A stretch of DNA of 64,000 bases from Giesbergeria sp. (GCF_028686475.1 NZ_JAQUCA010000005.1:160564-224563); one strand, 5' to 3'. Shown: positions 46,631-55,724, numbered from the stretch's first letter. Notes: generated by a model from the sequence alone, not told the origin. Numbers and translations: made by a program.

Positions 46631-48463
46631 ATGCACATTTTTGACCTTCCAACGCTGCGCGACAGCAGCAGCCAAACCACGGCCTCGCCTCGGCGTTGCC
46701 CTTTTCACCATACGGGCGCACAGCCGGTTTATGCAGAAAACCTGCGCGAAGTCCCCGGTGGCTGGCTAGAACAAGTCGCCATGCAAGCGGCTCCCGATGG
46801 CATTTTGTTGGTTGACCGCGAAGGCACCATCATCATGGCCAATCCGGCCATGCAAATTATTTCTGGCTACTCTGCCGAGGAGTTGATTGGGCAATCGGTC
46901 AGTATGCTGCTGGCACCCCATTTAGGCCCCAAGCATGGCCAACAAATGCGGAGCTACTTCCAAAATCCCAATCGCCGCCCGATGGGAATGGGCCACGATT
47001 TATGGCTGCACCGCAAAGACAGCAACCTCATTCCGGTCGATGTGGCTTTGGGGCACTCCGATGCCTATGGTGGCGCTGCTGTGGCTTTTGTACGCGACAT
47101 CTCCGAAGTCAAGCGCCTGCAAGCGCAAACCTCGTACCAAGCCGCCCACGACAACCTGACCGGGCTGGTCAACCGCTGGCAGTTTAGCCAGCGGCTAGAG
47201 CAAGCCATTCAGCGCGGCGACAACGAAGGCCAAGCTTTTGCCCTGTTGCTGTTAGATTTAGACGACTTCAAAGCCATCAACGATGGCTACGGCCACGCGG
47301 CAGGCGATCAGGTGTTGGTAGAAGTGGCGCGTCGGCTCAAAAGCGTGCTACGCGCTGGCGATGTGGTAGGCCGCTTAGGCGGTGATGAATTTACCGTGCT
47401 GCTGCCAGTGCTGAGCCACGCACAAGAAGCGCAAAGCATTGCCGCCCAACTGTTGCAGCTGCTGCAACAGCCTTATCGGGTGCAGGGCTTTGAGCTGCAA
47501 TGCGGTGCCAGCGCAGGGGTTGCCATGTTTCCGCACGATGCCCGCGATGCCGAAACCTTGCTGCGTTACGCCGACATGGCCATGTACCATTCTAAGGACA
47601 GGGGCCGGGGCCACTATGCGCTGTATGCACCACCAATGGGCGAAAAAATGGCCGAAAAGGTGCTGCTGCACGACCGGCTCAAGCTGGCGCTGGCCTATGG
47701 TGGCTTGTCTTTGCATTACCAGCCGCAGGTGGATGTGTTCAGTGGTGAAGTGATTGGGGCCGAAGCCCTGTTGCGCTGGACAGACCCCAACTTGGGCGAA
47801 GTGCCGCCGTCGCGCTTTATTCCGGTGGCCGAGGCGACTGGACTCATTTTGCCGCTGGGCCAATGGGTGTTAAACGCCGTATGCCGCCAAATTTTGGCTT
47901 GGCAACAAGCTGGTACGCCACTGCGTGTGGCAGTGAATGTATCGGTACAACAATTGCAACAGGCCGACTGGCCCGAACAACTGCAAGAAACGCTGCAACG
48001 CCACGGCGTACCGGCTGATTTGTTAGAGCTGGAGCTGACCGAATCCGAAGCCATGTCCGACCCGGTGCTGGCGCGCCAATCGCTGGCACGCATCCAAGCA
48101 CTGGGCATTAGCGTCACGTTAGATGATTTTGGCACTGGGCATTCTTCACTGGCCTATGTGCAACAGCTGCCTATTTCGCGCATCAAAATTGCGCGCGACT
48201 TTATCGAACCGATGCTGCAAGGCGAAAGCCAAGCCGCCTTGGTGCGCGCTGTGATTGACCTCTCGCACACCTTGGGCCTGACCGTGGTGGCCGAGGGGGT
48301 AGAGTCCACCGAGCAATTGCGCCGCCTGCACCGCTATGGCTGCGACATTGTGCAAGGCTGGTTGTATGCCAAAGCCGTACCCGCACAAGAAATGCAGCGC
48401 TGGATGGGCCGCCCGATTTCGTTTGCAGCCTTGTGCGCTGCCGCCAGCTGCCCCACGCCCTAA
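46631..48463 (+). CDS. PAS-GGDEF-EAL cyclic di-GMP turnover protein
   Basis: 610 residues from the ATG at 46631, preceded by AGGAG. A PAS domain (about 50-175) with GILLVDREGTIIMANPAMQ is followed by GGDEF at residues 250-254 with an upstream I-site RAGD, and by an EAL domain with Glu378 in GAEALLRW, LDDFGTGHSSL and VAEGVES. Both catalytic motifs are intact, so it may make and break c-di-GMP; the product-inhibition site is kept. No membrane segments. Sensor ligand unknown. Confidence 0.92.
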   Translation: MHIFDLPTLRDSSSQTTASPRRCPFHHTGAQPVYAENLREVPGGWLEQVAMQAAPDGILLVDREGTIIMANPAMQIISGYSAEELIGQSVSMLLAPHLGPKHGQQMRSYFQNPNRRPMGMGHDLWLHRKDSNLIPVDVALGHSDAYGGAAVAFVRDISEVKRLQAQTSYQAAHDNLTGLVNRWQFSQRLEQAIQRGDNEGQAFALLLLDLDDFKAINDGYGHAAGDQVLVEVARRLKSVLRAGDVVGRLGGDEFTVLLPVLSHAQEAQSIAAQLLQLLQQPYRVQGFELQCGASAGVAMFPHDARDAETLLRYADMAMYHSKDRGRGHYALYAPPMGEKMAEKVLLHDRLKLALAYGGLSLHYQPQVDVFSGEVIGAEALLRWTDPNLGEVPPSRFIPVAEATGLILPLGQWVLNAVCRQILAWQQAGTPLRVAVNVSVQQLQQADWPEQLQETLQRHGVPADLLELELTESEAMSDPVLARQSLARIQALGISVTLDDFGTGHSSLAYVQQLPISRIKIARDFIEPMLQGESQAALVRAVIDLSHTLGLTVVAEGVESTEQLRRLHRYGCDIVQGWLYAKAVPAQEMQRWMGRPISFAALCAAASCPTP

Positions 48464-48514
48464 TAACGAACCACGCAGCGCGGCTCAAGAAGCGGCGTAA
48501 AGGCGGCTTAGGGC

Positions 48515-49444
48515 TTAGGCGTAAGCGCTGAGGGCCTTACGCATTTTTTTCATGGCAGCGGCTTCAATTTGGCGGATGCGCTCGGCACTGACCCCATACA
48601 CCGCTGCCAACTCGTGCAGCGTCATGCCACCCGAGCCATCATCATTGACCTTGAGCCAGCGCTCTTCTACGATGCGACGACCCCGCTCGTCCAACGAAGC
48701 CAAGGCAGCCGCGATGCCATCGCTGGCCAATAAATCGCGCTGGTGCGACTCGAGCAGGGCGGTAGGCTCGTGGGTGGCATCGGCCAGGTAGGTGAGGGGG
48801 CCAAAGGCTTGTTCGCCATCATGGGATGGGGCCGGGTCTAGCAGCACATCGCCGCCGGACATGCGCGTTTCCATCTCAATCACTTCTTCGCGCTTGACGC
48901 GCAACTGACTGGCGACGTGGTCAATCTCTTGGTCGGACAGGCTGTTGCGGTGCGTGTCTTGGGCATCGGTTTTGAAACCTTGCTTCATGGAGCGCAGATT
49001 GAAAAACAATTTGCGCTGTGCTTTGGTGGTCGCCACCTTGACCATGCGCCAGTTTTTCAAAATATATTCGTGGATTTCGGCCTTAATCCAGTGCATGGCA
49101 TAGCTGACCAAGCGCACGCCTTGCTCCGGGTCAAAGCGCTTGACGGCTTTCATCAGGCCGATGTTGCCTTCTTGGATTAAATCGCCATGCGGCAGGCCAT
49201 AACCCAAGTATTGGCGCGAAATAGAAATCACCAACCGCAGATGCGACATCACCAAGCGCCCCGCTGCCTCGACATCGTTATCCTCACGCAGGCGGCGCGC
49301 ATAGCTTTGCTCTTCTTCGGGCGTGAGCATGGGCAGGCGGTTGGCCGCCGAGATGTAGGCATCCAGATTGCCCAGCGATGGCACCACGGCCCAAGGATTG
49401 GCAGATGCCAAAGCCGCCGATGCAGATCCAGAGGTAAATGTCAT
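48515..49444 (-). CDS. rpoH: RNA polymerase sigma-32 (heat shock) factor
   Basis: 309 residues, ATG at 49444. Region 1.2 starts NLDAYISAANRLPMLTPEEE; region 2 has HLRLVISISRQYLGYGLPHGDLIQEGN and the RpoH box FNLRSMKQGFKT follows. The C-terminal HTH is LHELAAVYGVSAERIRQIEAAAMKKMR. It directs heat-shock gene transcription. A CIRCE-type operator overlies its promoter, so HrcA repression is likely in addition to the usual RNA and stability control. Confidence 0.97.
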   Translation of the reverse strand: MTFTSGSASAALASANPWAVVPSLGNLDAYISAANRLPMLTPEEEQSYARRLREDNDVEAAGRLVMSHLRLVISISRQYLGYGLPHGDLIQEGNIGLMKAVKRFDPEQGVRLVSYAMHWIKAEIHEYILKNWRMVKVATTKAQRKLFFNLRSMKQGFKTDAQDTHRNSLSDQEIDHVASQLRVKREEVIEMETRMSGGDVLLDPAPSHDGEQAFGPLTYLADATHEPTALLESHQRDLLASDGIAAALASLDERGRRIVEERWLKVNDDGSGGMTLHELAAVYGVSAERIRQIEAAAMKKMRKALSAYA

Positions 49445-49472
49445 GGTGCAAAAATCCTTCTTCCAAGTCTTG

Positions 49473-49502
49473 ATATTAGCACTCTGTTGGAGAGAGTGCC
49501 AA
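49473..49502 (-). promoter_or_regulatory. CIRCE-type HrcA operator overlapping the rpoH promoter
   Basis: TTAGCACTC (49476-49484), nine bases, GAGTGCCAA (49494-49502): one mismatch from the CIRCE consensus TTAGCACTC-N9-GAGTGCTAA. It overlaps a sigma-70-like promoter on the minus strand, TTGGCA and TAATAT with an 18-bp spacer. It lies 31 bp upstream of the rpoH ATG. Confidence 0.88.
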
Positions 49503-49531
49503 ACTTGAAAGTTCCTGCCCCTACAAGAAAA

Positions 49532-50674
49532 TTAGGATAGCAAGGCTTGGGCAAATTCGCGCGCGTTGAAGGTTTGCAGGTCTTCGAGTTTTTCACCGAC
49601 ACCAATGAAATACACCGGCACCGGGCGCTCTTGGGCGATGGCCGCCAGCACGCCGCCTTTGGCCGTGCCGTCCAACTTGGTAACGACAAGGCCGGTCAAT
49701 TGCAAGGCATCGTCAAAGGAACGCACTTGGGCCAAAGCGTTTTGGCCGGTGTTGCCATCAATCACCAGCAGCACCTCGTGCGGGGCGCTGCCGTCGGCTT
49801 TGGTGACCACGCGCTTGATTTTTTTCAGCTCTTCCATCAGGTGCAATTGTGTGGGCAGGCGGCCTGCGGTGTCCACCAAGACCACGTCTTTGCCGCGCGC
49901 TTTGCCTGCCGTCACCGCATCGAAACTAACGGCTGCCGGGTCGCCGCCTTCTTGGCTGACAATTTCTACCACATTGCGGTCGGCCCAGACCCCCAATTGC
50001 TCACGCGCGGCGGCGCGGAAGGTGTCGGCCGCTGCCAGCAGCACCGAGGCACCTTCTAGGGCCAAATGCTTGGTCAATTTGCCGATAGAGGTGGTTTTGC
50101 CCGCGCCATTCACACCCGCCACCATGATGACGGTGGGCGTATGCTCGCCAATCACCAGCGGTTTTTCTAGCGGCGTAAGCAAGTCGGTCAGGGCATCGGC
50201 CAACAAGGCTTTCACGGCCGCCGGGTCAGTGGTTTTGGTTTCTTTGACGCGGCGCTTGAGGTCGTCTAACAGCCATTGGGTGGCTTTGACACCGGTGTCG
50301 GCCAGCAGCAAGGCTTCTTCTAATTCTTCATACAGGGCATCGTCGATTTTGGTGCCGGTAAACACGGTGGCAATGCTGCTGCCGGTTTTACGCAAGCCCG
50401 CCTTGAGCTTGTCCATCCAGCCTTGGCGCTCGGGCTTGGCACTGGGTTCGGGGGCAGATGTGGCGGCGGCCACTGGCACTGCGCTGGCCTCTGGGTTGGG
50501 CGCAATGGCTAGGGCAGCGCTGGCTTTGTTGGCAAACGGGTTACGCAACCAACTGCGTTTGGCTTCTGTGGCCTCGGCAGCAGGGGCAGTTGGGGCAGCG
50601 GTAGGCGCGGCAGCGGCCTCAGAGGGGGGCACTACAACGGGTGCTGGGGGCTTTTTTTTGAAAAAACTGAACAT
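49532..50674 (-). CDS. ftsY: signal recognition particle receptor FtsY
   Basis: 380 residues. The N-terminal Ala/Pro-rich segment is of low complexity. The NG domain (about 95-380) has the P-loop GVNGAGKTTSIGKLTKHL, DTAGRLPTQLHLMEEL, TKLDGTAKGG and the C-terminal GVGEKLEDLQTF. The GTPase docks SRP-ribosome complexes at the membrane. It diverges from nothing nearby but is head-to-tail with rpoH, separated by the CIRCE region. Confidence 0.96.
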   Translation of the reverse strand: MFSFFKKKPPAPVVVPPSEAAAAPTAAPTAPAAEATEAKRSWLRNPFANKASAALAIAPNPEASAVPVAAATSAPEPSAKPERQGWMDKLKAGLRKTGSSIATVFTGTKIDDALYEELEEALLLADTGVKATQWLLDDLKRRVKETKTTDPAAVKALLADALTDLLTPLEKPLVIGEHTPTVIMVAGVNGAGKTTSIGKLTKHLALEGASVLLAAADTFRAAAREQLGVWADRNVVEIVSQEGGDPAAVSFDAVTAGKARGKDVVLVDTAGRLPTQLHLMEELKKIKRVVTKADGSAPHEVLLVIDGNTGQNALAQVRSFDDALQLTGLVVTKLDGTAKGGVLAAIAQERPVPVYFIGVGEKLEDLQTFNAREFAQALLS

Positions 50675-50776
50675 GCTTGATGGTGAGGGCCTATGTGGTC
50701 AGGGCGATGATGCCACCGATTAGTTCGCTGGCGCTGACGGAAAGAAGGGCAGCAGCGGGCACAGTGGTGGGCAGGC

Positions 50777-51289
50777 TTATTTTGGAAAAGACGAGAGGGC
50801 TTGCACAGTGGCCAAGGGCAAAAACAGGGTCAGATTCGCATGGGGTAATCGAATAAACCCGTGGTGCTGGTAAAAATGGGCTGCGGTCGTATCTTTGGCA
50901 TCCACCAGCAAGGCGTAAGAGGCAATTTCTGCACGCGCGGCCCGCTCTAAGGCATCGGCCAGCAGCGCACTGCCCAAACCTTGGCCCTCAAAAGCGCAGT
51001 CAATCGCCAAACGCCCCATTCGTACCGCAGGTACCGTGGGATAGCGGGGCAACTTTTTGCCCATAGCAGGGGGCAAATCCGACAGCAACACGCTGGCAGC
51101 AGCCAAAGTGTAATAACCTGCAATGCACTGCTCTTGCGACAAAGCCACAAAACAAGCGGCAACCCGGCGGCGTATGTCTTGGCTCACTTGCTCGCGCAAA
51201 TAACGGTTCAAAGGCTCAGAACGGCTGTGGAATGATGTGCGATCATGTGCCGCCTGCAGTGCCAACAATTGAAATGGGGCAACGCTCAT
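50777..51289 (-). CDS. GNAT-family toxin, TacT/AtaT-like
   Basis: 170 residues. The acetyltransferase core has VRMGRLAIDCAFEGQGLGSALLADAL, the acetyl-CoA loop, and the pattern SRSEPLNRYLREQVSQDIRRRVAACFV typical of toxins that acetylate aminoacyl-tRNA. Tyr in YTLAAASV is conserved. Its ATG overlaps the stop of the DUF1778 antitoxin gene (ATGA), the standard order antitoxin then toxin. Target tRNA unknown. Confidence 0.9.
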   Translation of the reverse strand: MSVAPFQLLALQAAHDRTSFHSRSEPLNRYLREQVSQDIRRRVAACFVALSQEQCIAGYYTLAAASVLLSDLPPAMGKKLPRYPTVPAVRMGRLAIDCAFEGQGLGSALLADALERAARAEIASYALLVDAKDTTAAHFYQHHGFIRLPHANLTLFLPLATVQALSSFPK

Positions 51290-51567
51290 GGCGTGCCCAA
51301 AAGTTTTTTCCGCCGAACAAAAGCCCGCTGCAGCGCAGGCGTCGGCTCAGGAGGGGACAACAGCGCCTGTGCAAAGCACTCTTGGTCTTCCAAAGAAAAC
51401 CGCATCACTTCGGCTTGCTCAATAGCACGCTGGGCGGCTTCTTGCACGGCACTGATGACAAAATCGGTCATGGTACGGCCCTGCAATTCTGATGCCCGTT
51501 TGAGCATGGTGTGTAGCTGGGTGCTGATTCTGGCTTCAAGACGGGCAGTTGCTGCGGTAGCGGGCAT
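51286..51567 (-). CDS. DUF1778 family antitoxin (TacA/AtaR-like)
   Basis: 93 residues. ATARLEARISTQLHTMLKRASELQGRTMTDFVISAVQEAAQRAI is the ribbon-helix-helix N-terminus of DUF1778 antitoxins. The C-terminal tail (FAQALLSPPEPTPALQRAF) wraps the toxin. It probably autorepresses from the palindrome at 51595-51615. Confidence 0.92.
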   Translation of the reverse strand: MPATAATARLEARISTQLHTMLKRASELQGRTMTDFVISAVQEAAQRAIEQAEVMRFSLEDQECFAQALLSPPEPTPALQRAFVRRKKLLGTP

Positions 51568-51594
51568 GGTACTTTCTCCTTACTCATTGCCAAT

Positions 51595-51615
51595 AATACG
51601 GCAATTTGCCGTATT
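51595..51615. promoter_or_regulatory. palindromic operator upstream of the GNAT toxin-antitoxin pair
   Basis: AATACGGCAA, one base, TTGCCGTATT: a perfect 10-bp inverted repeat, 27 bp upstream of the antitoxin ATG and 43 bp before the divergent peptidase gene. Operators of this kind bind the antitoxin RHH dimer. It might also affect the peptidase promoter. Confidence 0.75.
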
Positions 51616-51658
51616 TACACATCAGCAGCATTGAACGTTCGGTGTTTTTTAGAATCCC

Positions 51659-53119
51659 ATGTTTATCATGAAACACGCTATACCCCTTTTGGGCCTTTTG
51701 GCCTGTTTTGCTGCCGGGGCGCAAACTCCGGCCCCCAGCTTGCCCAGTGCTGCCAGCGTTGCTATGGCAGCGGCCTTGCCTGCCAACGGCACAGCCCACA
51801 CAGCCCAGCAATTCACCCTGCGTAACGGCATGACGCTGATTGTGCAAACCGACCGCCGCGCGCCCACCGCCTTGCACATGGTGTGGTTGCGTGCTGGGGC
51901 AATGGATGAAGTCGATGGCCTCTCGGGCGTGGCCCATGTGCTGGAACACATGATGTTTAAGGGCAGTGCCAAGTTGCCGCCGGGCGAGTTCTCGCGTCGC
52001 GTGGCGGCCTTGGGGGGGCAAGAAAACGCCTTCACCAGCCGCGATTACACCGGCTACTACCAGCAAATTCCATCCGACAAACTGGCCGCCGTGATGCAAT
52101 TAGAGGCCGAGCGCTTTGCCCACAACCAATGGCCGGATGCAGAATTTGCCAAAGAAGTCGAAGTGGTGAAAGAAGAGCGCCGCCTACGCACCGAAGACAA
52201 GCCGCGCGCCCTGCTGATGGAGCAACTCTATGCCAGCGCCTTTAACGCCTCGCCCTACCGGCGGCCGATTATTGGTTGGATGGGCGATTTAGAGTCCCTC
52301 ACCGCCAACGATGTGCGCCAATTTCATCGCCAATGGTATGTACCAGCCAATGCCGCCGTGGTGGTGGTGGGCGATGTCGATGTGCAACAGGTGCGCCAAC
52401 TGGCCGAAAAAACCTATGGTCGCATCCCAACCCGTGCCGTACCCACGCGCAAACCGCGCCCCGAGCCGCTGCAACAAGGCTTGCGCCGGGTAGAAATCAA
52501 AGCACCGGCAGAACAAGCCTATGTGGCGCTGGCCTTCAAAGCGCCCGCGTTGCGCCAACTAGAAAATCTCCAAGACAGTGACCGCGACGCTTTGGCGCTC
52601 ATCGTGCTGTCGGCGCTGCTCAGTGGCTACGACGGTGCGCGGCTAGAGCGCGCCCTGACCCAAGGCCCCCAACGTGTGGCCGATGCCACTTACAGCGGCG
52701 TGGACAACTTGGGGCGCGGCCCCGGTTTGTTTATCCTGTTGGGCATTCCGGTGCAAGGTAAAACCGCCACCGAGGTGGAAACCGCCTTACGGGCCGAAAT
52801 CAACCGCGTGGCCCAAGAAGGGGTCAACCGCGCCGAGTTAGAGCGCGTCAAAACCCAATGGATGGCCAGCACGATTTACGAACGCGACTCGCTGCACAGC
52901 CGGGCGCAAGATTTGGGTAGCTCGTGGGTGCAGGGCCTGCCGCTGGATGCCGAAGACCGGCTGCTGGCGCTGCTGCGTACCGTCACGCCGGAGCAAGTGC
53001 AAGCCGTGGCGCAACGCTACTTTGGCAATGAGCAACTCACCGTCGCCACGCTGATTCCACAGCCACTGGACCCGCAGCGCAAACGCAGCCCCAGCCCCGC
53101 CTTGGGTTCCCGCCACTAA
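51659..53119 (+). CDS. M16 family zinc metallopeptidase (active subunit)
   Basis: 486 residues; ATG at 51659 or 51668. A signal peptide (to about residue 22, LLACFAAGAQ) directs it to the periplasm. The inverted zinc motif HVLEHM has His93, Glu96 and His97; the distal Glu lies in EVVKEERRLR. It is followed 25 bp later by a second M16 gene lacking the zinc motif. Such pairs form a heterodimer with one active site. Confidence 0.93.
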   Translation: MFIMKHAIPLLGLLACFAAGAQTPAPSLPSAASVAMAAALPANGTAHTAQQFTLRNGMTLIVQTDRRAPTALHMVWLRAGAMDEVDGLSGVAHVLEHMMFKGSAKLPPGEFSRRVAALGGQENAFTSRDYTGYYQQIPSDKLAAVMQLEAERFAHNQWPDAEFAKEVEVVKEERRLRTEDKPRALLMEQLYASAFNASPYRRPIIGWMGDLESLTANDVRQFHRQWYVPANAAVVVVGDVDVQQVRQLAEKTYGRIPTRAVPTRKPRPEPLQQGLRRVEIKAPAEQAYVALAFKAPALRQLENLQDSDRDALALIVLSALLSGYDGARLERALTQGPQRVADATYSGVDNLGRGPGLFILLGIPVQGKTATEVETALRAEINRVAQEGVNRAELERVKTQWMASTIYERDSLHSRAQDLGSSWVQGLPLDAEDRLLALLRTVTPEQVQAVAQRYFGNEQLTVATLIPQPLDPQRKRSPSPALGSRH

Positions 53120-53144
53120 CACCGCAGCCAAAAAAGCAGCCTCT

Positions 53145-54488
53145 ATGTTGATTGTTAAAAAAATAATCGCCCGCACCTGTGTGCTGGGCGCTGGTTTACT
53201 CTTGTCGGTGCAGTCTGCTTGGGCCTTGATTCCCATACAACACTGGACTGAGACCAACGGTGCCCAAGTCTGGTTGGTTGAAAGCCCGGCCATTCCGATG
53301 GTGGATGTGCAAATTCGCTTTGATGCCGGTAGCCGCCGTGACCCAGCAGAACAAGCCGGATTGGCCCAAGCCGTGGCGAACATGGCCAGCAAAGGCGTGC
53401 GTGCCGTAGGCGATGCCCCCGCCTTAGACGAAAACACCTTGGGCGAAGCCTGGGCCGATTTGGGGGCCAGCCTCAGCATCGGTGCCAGCGAAGATGCCTT
53501 CGATGTGGCCTTGCGCTCGCTCACCAACGCCGACTTGCTAGACCAAGCCGCCCAACTGGCCGCGCGCCAACTGGCCGAACCCGCGTGGCCGCAAGACATC
53601 TGGCAGCGCGAACGCCAACGCTGGAGTGCCGCCCTGCGCGAAGCGCGCACCCGCCCAGCCACCATCGCCCAAGAGGCGTTTGAACAAGCCGTCTATGGCA
53701 GCCACCCTTACGGTTACCGCGTCACGGATGAAACGTTAGCACGCATCCAAGTGGCCGATATGGCGCGGTTCCACGCCCACTACCTGCAAACCTGCCGCGC
53801 GCGGGTGCATATTGTGGGCGCTGTCAACAAAGCGCAGGCGCAAACCTTGGTCAACACCTTGTTGGCGCGCCTACCTGCCAACCAAGATTGCGCCCCCTTG
53901 CCCGCTGTGCCCGAAGTGGCCGCTTTGACGCAAGCACAAGAGCAAAAAATTGCTTTGGCTTCGGCGCAAACCCATATCTTGCTCGGTCAACCCAGTATGC
54001 CGCGCAGCGACCCCGACTTTTTACCGCTGCTGGTAGGCAACCATATTTTGGGCGGCGGGGGATTTGTCTCGCGCCTGATGCAAGAAGTGCGCGAAAAGCG
54101 CGGCCTCAGTTACAGCGTGTATAGCAGTTTTGCCCCCGGCCTGCACGCGGGTGCTTTTGTGGTGGGTTTGCAAACCCGCCCCGACCAAGCCGAGCAAGCG
54201 CTGCAAGTAGCGCGCGAGGTCGTGGCCCGTTTTGTGGCCGAAGGCCCAACCGAAGCCGAACTGCGCGCTGCCAAAGACAACCTGATTGGCGGCTTTGCCC
54301 TGCGAATTGATAGCAACCAAAAACTGCTGGGCAATGTGGTCAATATCGCCAGCCACGGCCTGCCGCTGGATTATTTAGAACATTGGCGCAGCAAGGTGCA
54401 AGCCATCAGCCGCGCCGACATCAAAGCTGCCATGCAGCGCAAATTGCAACCGACACGCATGGCGACCACCATTGTGGGGGGGCAATAA
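53145..54488 (+). CDS. M16 family peptidase-like protein (zinc motif missing)
   Basis: 447 residues. Signal peptide MLIVKKIIARTCVLGAGLLL up to SAWA. Where the partner has HxxEH, this one reads QAVANMASKG, so no zinc binding. The C-terminal Arg-Tyr element of inactive partners is present (LMQEVREKRGLSYSVYSSF). It is probably the noncatalytic subunit of the protein encoded by the preceding gene. Confidence 0.92.
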   Translation: MLIVKKIIARTCVLGAGLLLSVQSAWALIPIQHWTETNGAQVWLVESPAIPMVDVQIRFDAGSRRDPAEQAGLAQAVANMASKGVRAVGDAPALDENTLGEAWADLGASLSIGASEDAFDVALRSLTNADLLDQAAQLAARQLAEPAWPQDIWQRERQRWSAALREARTRPATIAQEAFEQAVYGSHPYGYRVTDETLARIQVADMARFHAHYLQTCRARVHIVGAVNKAQAQTLVNTLLARLPANQDCAPLPAVPEVAALTQAQEQKIALASAQTHILLGQPSMPRSDPDFLPLLVGNHILGGGGFVSRLMQEVREKRGLSYSVYSSFAPGLHAGAFVVGLQTRPDQAEQALQVAREVVARFVAEGPTEAELRAAKDNLIGGFALRIDSNQKLLGNVVNIASHGLPLDYLEHWRSKVQAISRADIKAAMQRKLQPTRMATTIVGGQ

Positions 54489-54538
54489 CCACCAGGTTCA
54501 GCCCCTCCACTTTCATGAAGACAAGCCGCGTGCTGTGC

Positions 54539-54622
54539 AACACTATGCAGTGTTATCAACCGGTGGCAAAAATGGACGTGACAGGTACGCCACCACGGCA
54601 AGAAGCACGGTGCGCTTCTTGC
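54539..54622 (+). promoter_or_regulatory. two hairpins in the gap upstream of the TRAP binding protein gene
   Basis: AACACT/AGTGTT with a 4-base loop (54539-54554) and GCAAGAAGC/GCTTCTTGC with a 7-base loop (54598-54622) are perfect inverted repeats in the 176-bp gap. No T-run follows, so they are more like operators or leader structures than terminators. Role unknown. Confidence 0.45.
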
Positions 54623-54664
54623 TGACCTGCCCGGCTAGATAGCTGCGGTTTCACGCGCAACCTG

Positions 54665-55705
54665 ATGAAACTACGTACCTTTTTGCTCAGCACTGTGGCC
54701 GCTGCCGCCACTTTGGCTTTTACCGCCCCAGCAGCGCTGGCCCAGCAGGCCGCTTACAAGAGCGAATACCGCCTGTCGCTGGTGTTGAGTACCGCGTTTC
54801 CGTGGGGCAAGGGTGGCGAGTTGTGGGCCAACAAGGTGCGCGAGCGCACCCAAGGCCGTATCAATATCAAACTCTACCCTGGTGTCTCGTTGATTCAGGG
54901 TGACCAAACGCGCGAATTTTCTGCCCTGCGCCAAGGCGTGATTGACATGGCGATTGGTTCTACCATCAACTGGTCGCCCCAAGTCAAGCAGCTCAATTTG
55001 TTCTCGTTGCCCTTCTTGATGCCCGACTACGCTGCCACCGATGCCCTGACCCAAGGCGCGGTCGGTAAGAGCCTGTTCCAAACCCTGGAAAAGGCCGGCG
55101 TGGTGCCCTTGGCTTGGGGCGAGAACGGTTACCGCGAAATCACCAACTCCAAAAAGCCCATCAAGTCGCCAGCAGACCTCAAGGGCATGAAAATCCGCGT
55201 GGTCGGTTCGCCGCTGTTCTTGGACACTTTTACCGCTTTGGGTGCCAACCCCACGCAAATGAGCTGGGCCGATGCCCAACCCGCGATGGCCAGCGGTGCC
55301 GTGGATGGGCAAGAGAACCCGTTGTCGGTGTACCAAGCGGCCAAGTTGCACACCGTGGCGCAAAAATACATCACCTTATGGGGCTACATGAATGACCCGC
55401 TGGTGTTTGTGGTGAACAAAGACGTCTGGAACACTTGGACTCCAGCGGATCGCGAAATTGTCAAACAAGCGGCCATTGATGCAGGTAAAGAGCAAATTGC
55501 CATTGCCCGTAAAGGCTTGGTCGAGGCCGATAAGCCTTTGGTCAAGCAGCTGACCGCCAATGGCGTTACGGTGACGGAACTGAGCGCGGCCGAGCGCGAT
55601 GCCTTTGTCCAAGCCACACGCCCAGTGGTAGAAAAATGGAAGGGCCAGATTGGGGCCGATTTGGTGGCCCAGGCCGAAAAAGACATCGCGGCGCGCAAAA
55701 AATAA
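54665..55705 (+). CDS. TRAP transporter DctP-type solute-binding protein
   Basis: 346 residues, signal peptide to about residue 26 (PAALAQQ). WGENGYREITNSKKPIKSPADLKGMKIRV and the following segment with MSWADAQPAMASGAVDGQENP are the standard DctP patterns with the carboxylate-binding Arg in KIRV. It captures organic acids in the periplasm. The membrane subunits DctQ and DctM are not next to it, so it is an orphan binding protein here. Ligand unknown. Confidence 0.92.
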   Translation: MKLRTFLLSTVAAAATLAFTAPAALAQQAAYKSEYRLSLVLSTAFPWGKGGELWANKVRERTQGRINIKLYPGVSLIQGDQTREFSALRQGVIDMAIGSTINWSPQVKQLNLFSLPFLMPDYAATDALTQGAVGKSLFQTLEKAGVVPLAWGENGYREITNSKKPIKSPADLKGMKIRVVGSPLFLDTFTALGANPTQMSWADAQPAMASGAVDGQENPLSVYQAAKLHTVAQKYITLWGYMNDPLVFVVNKDVWNTWTPADREIVKQAAIDAGKEQIAIARKGLVEADKPLVKQLTANGVTVTELSAAERDAFVQATRPVVEKWKGQIGADLVAQAEKDIAARKK

Positions 55706-55724
55706 ACCGCCCCTGCCCAGTGCC

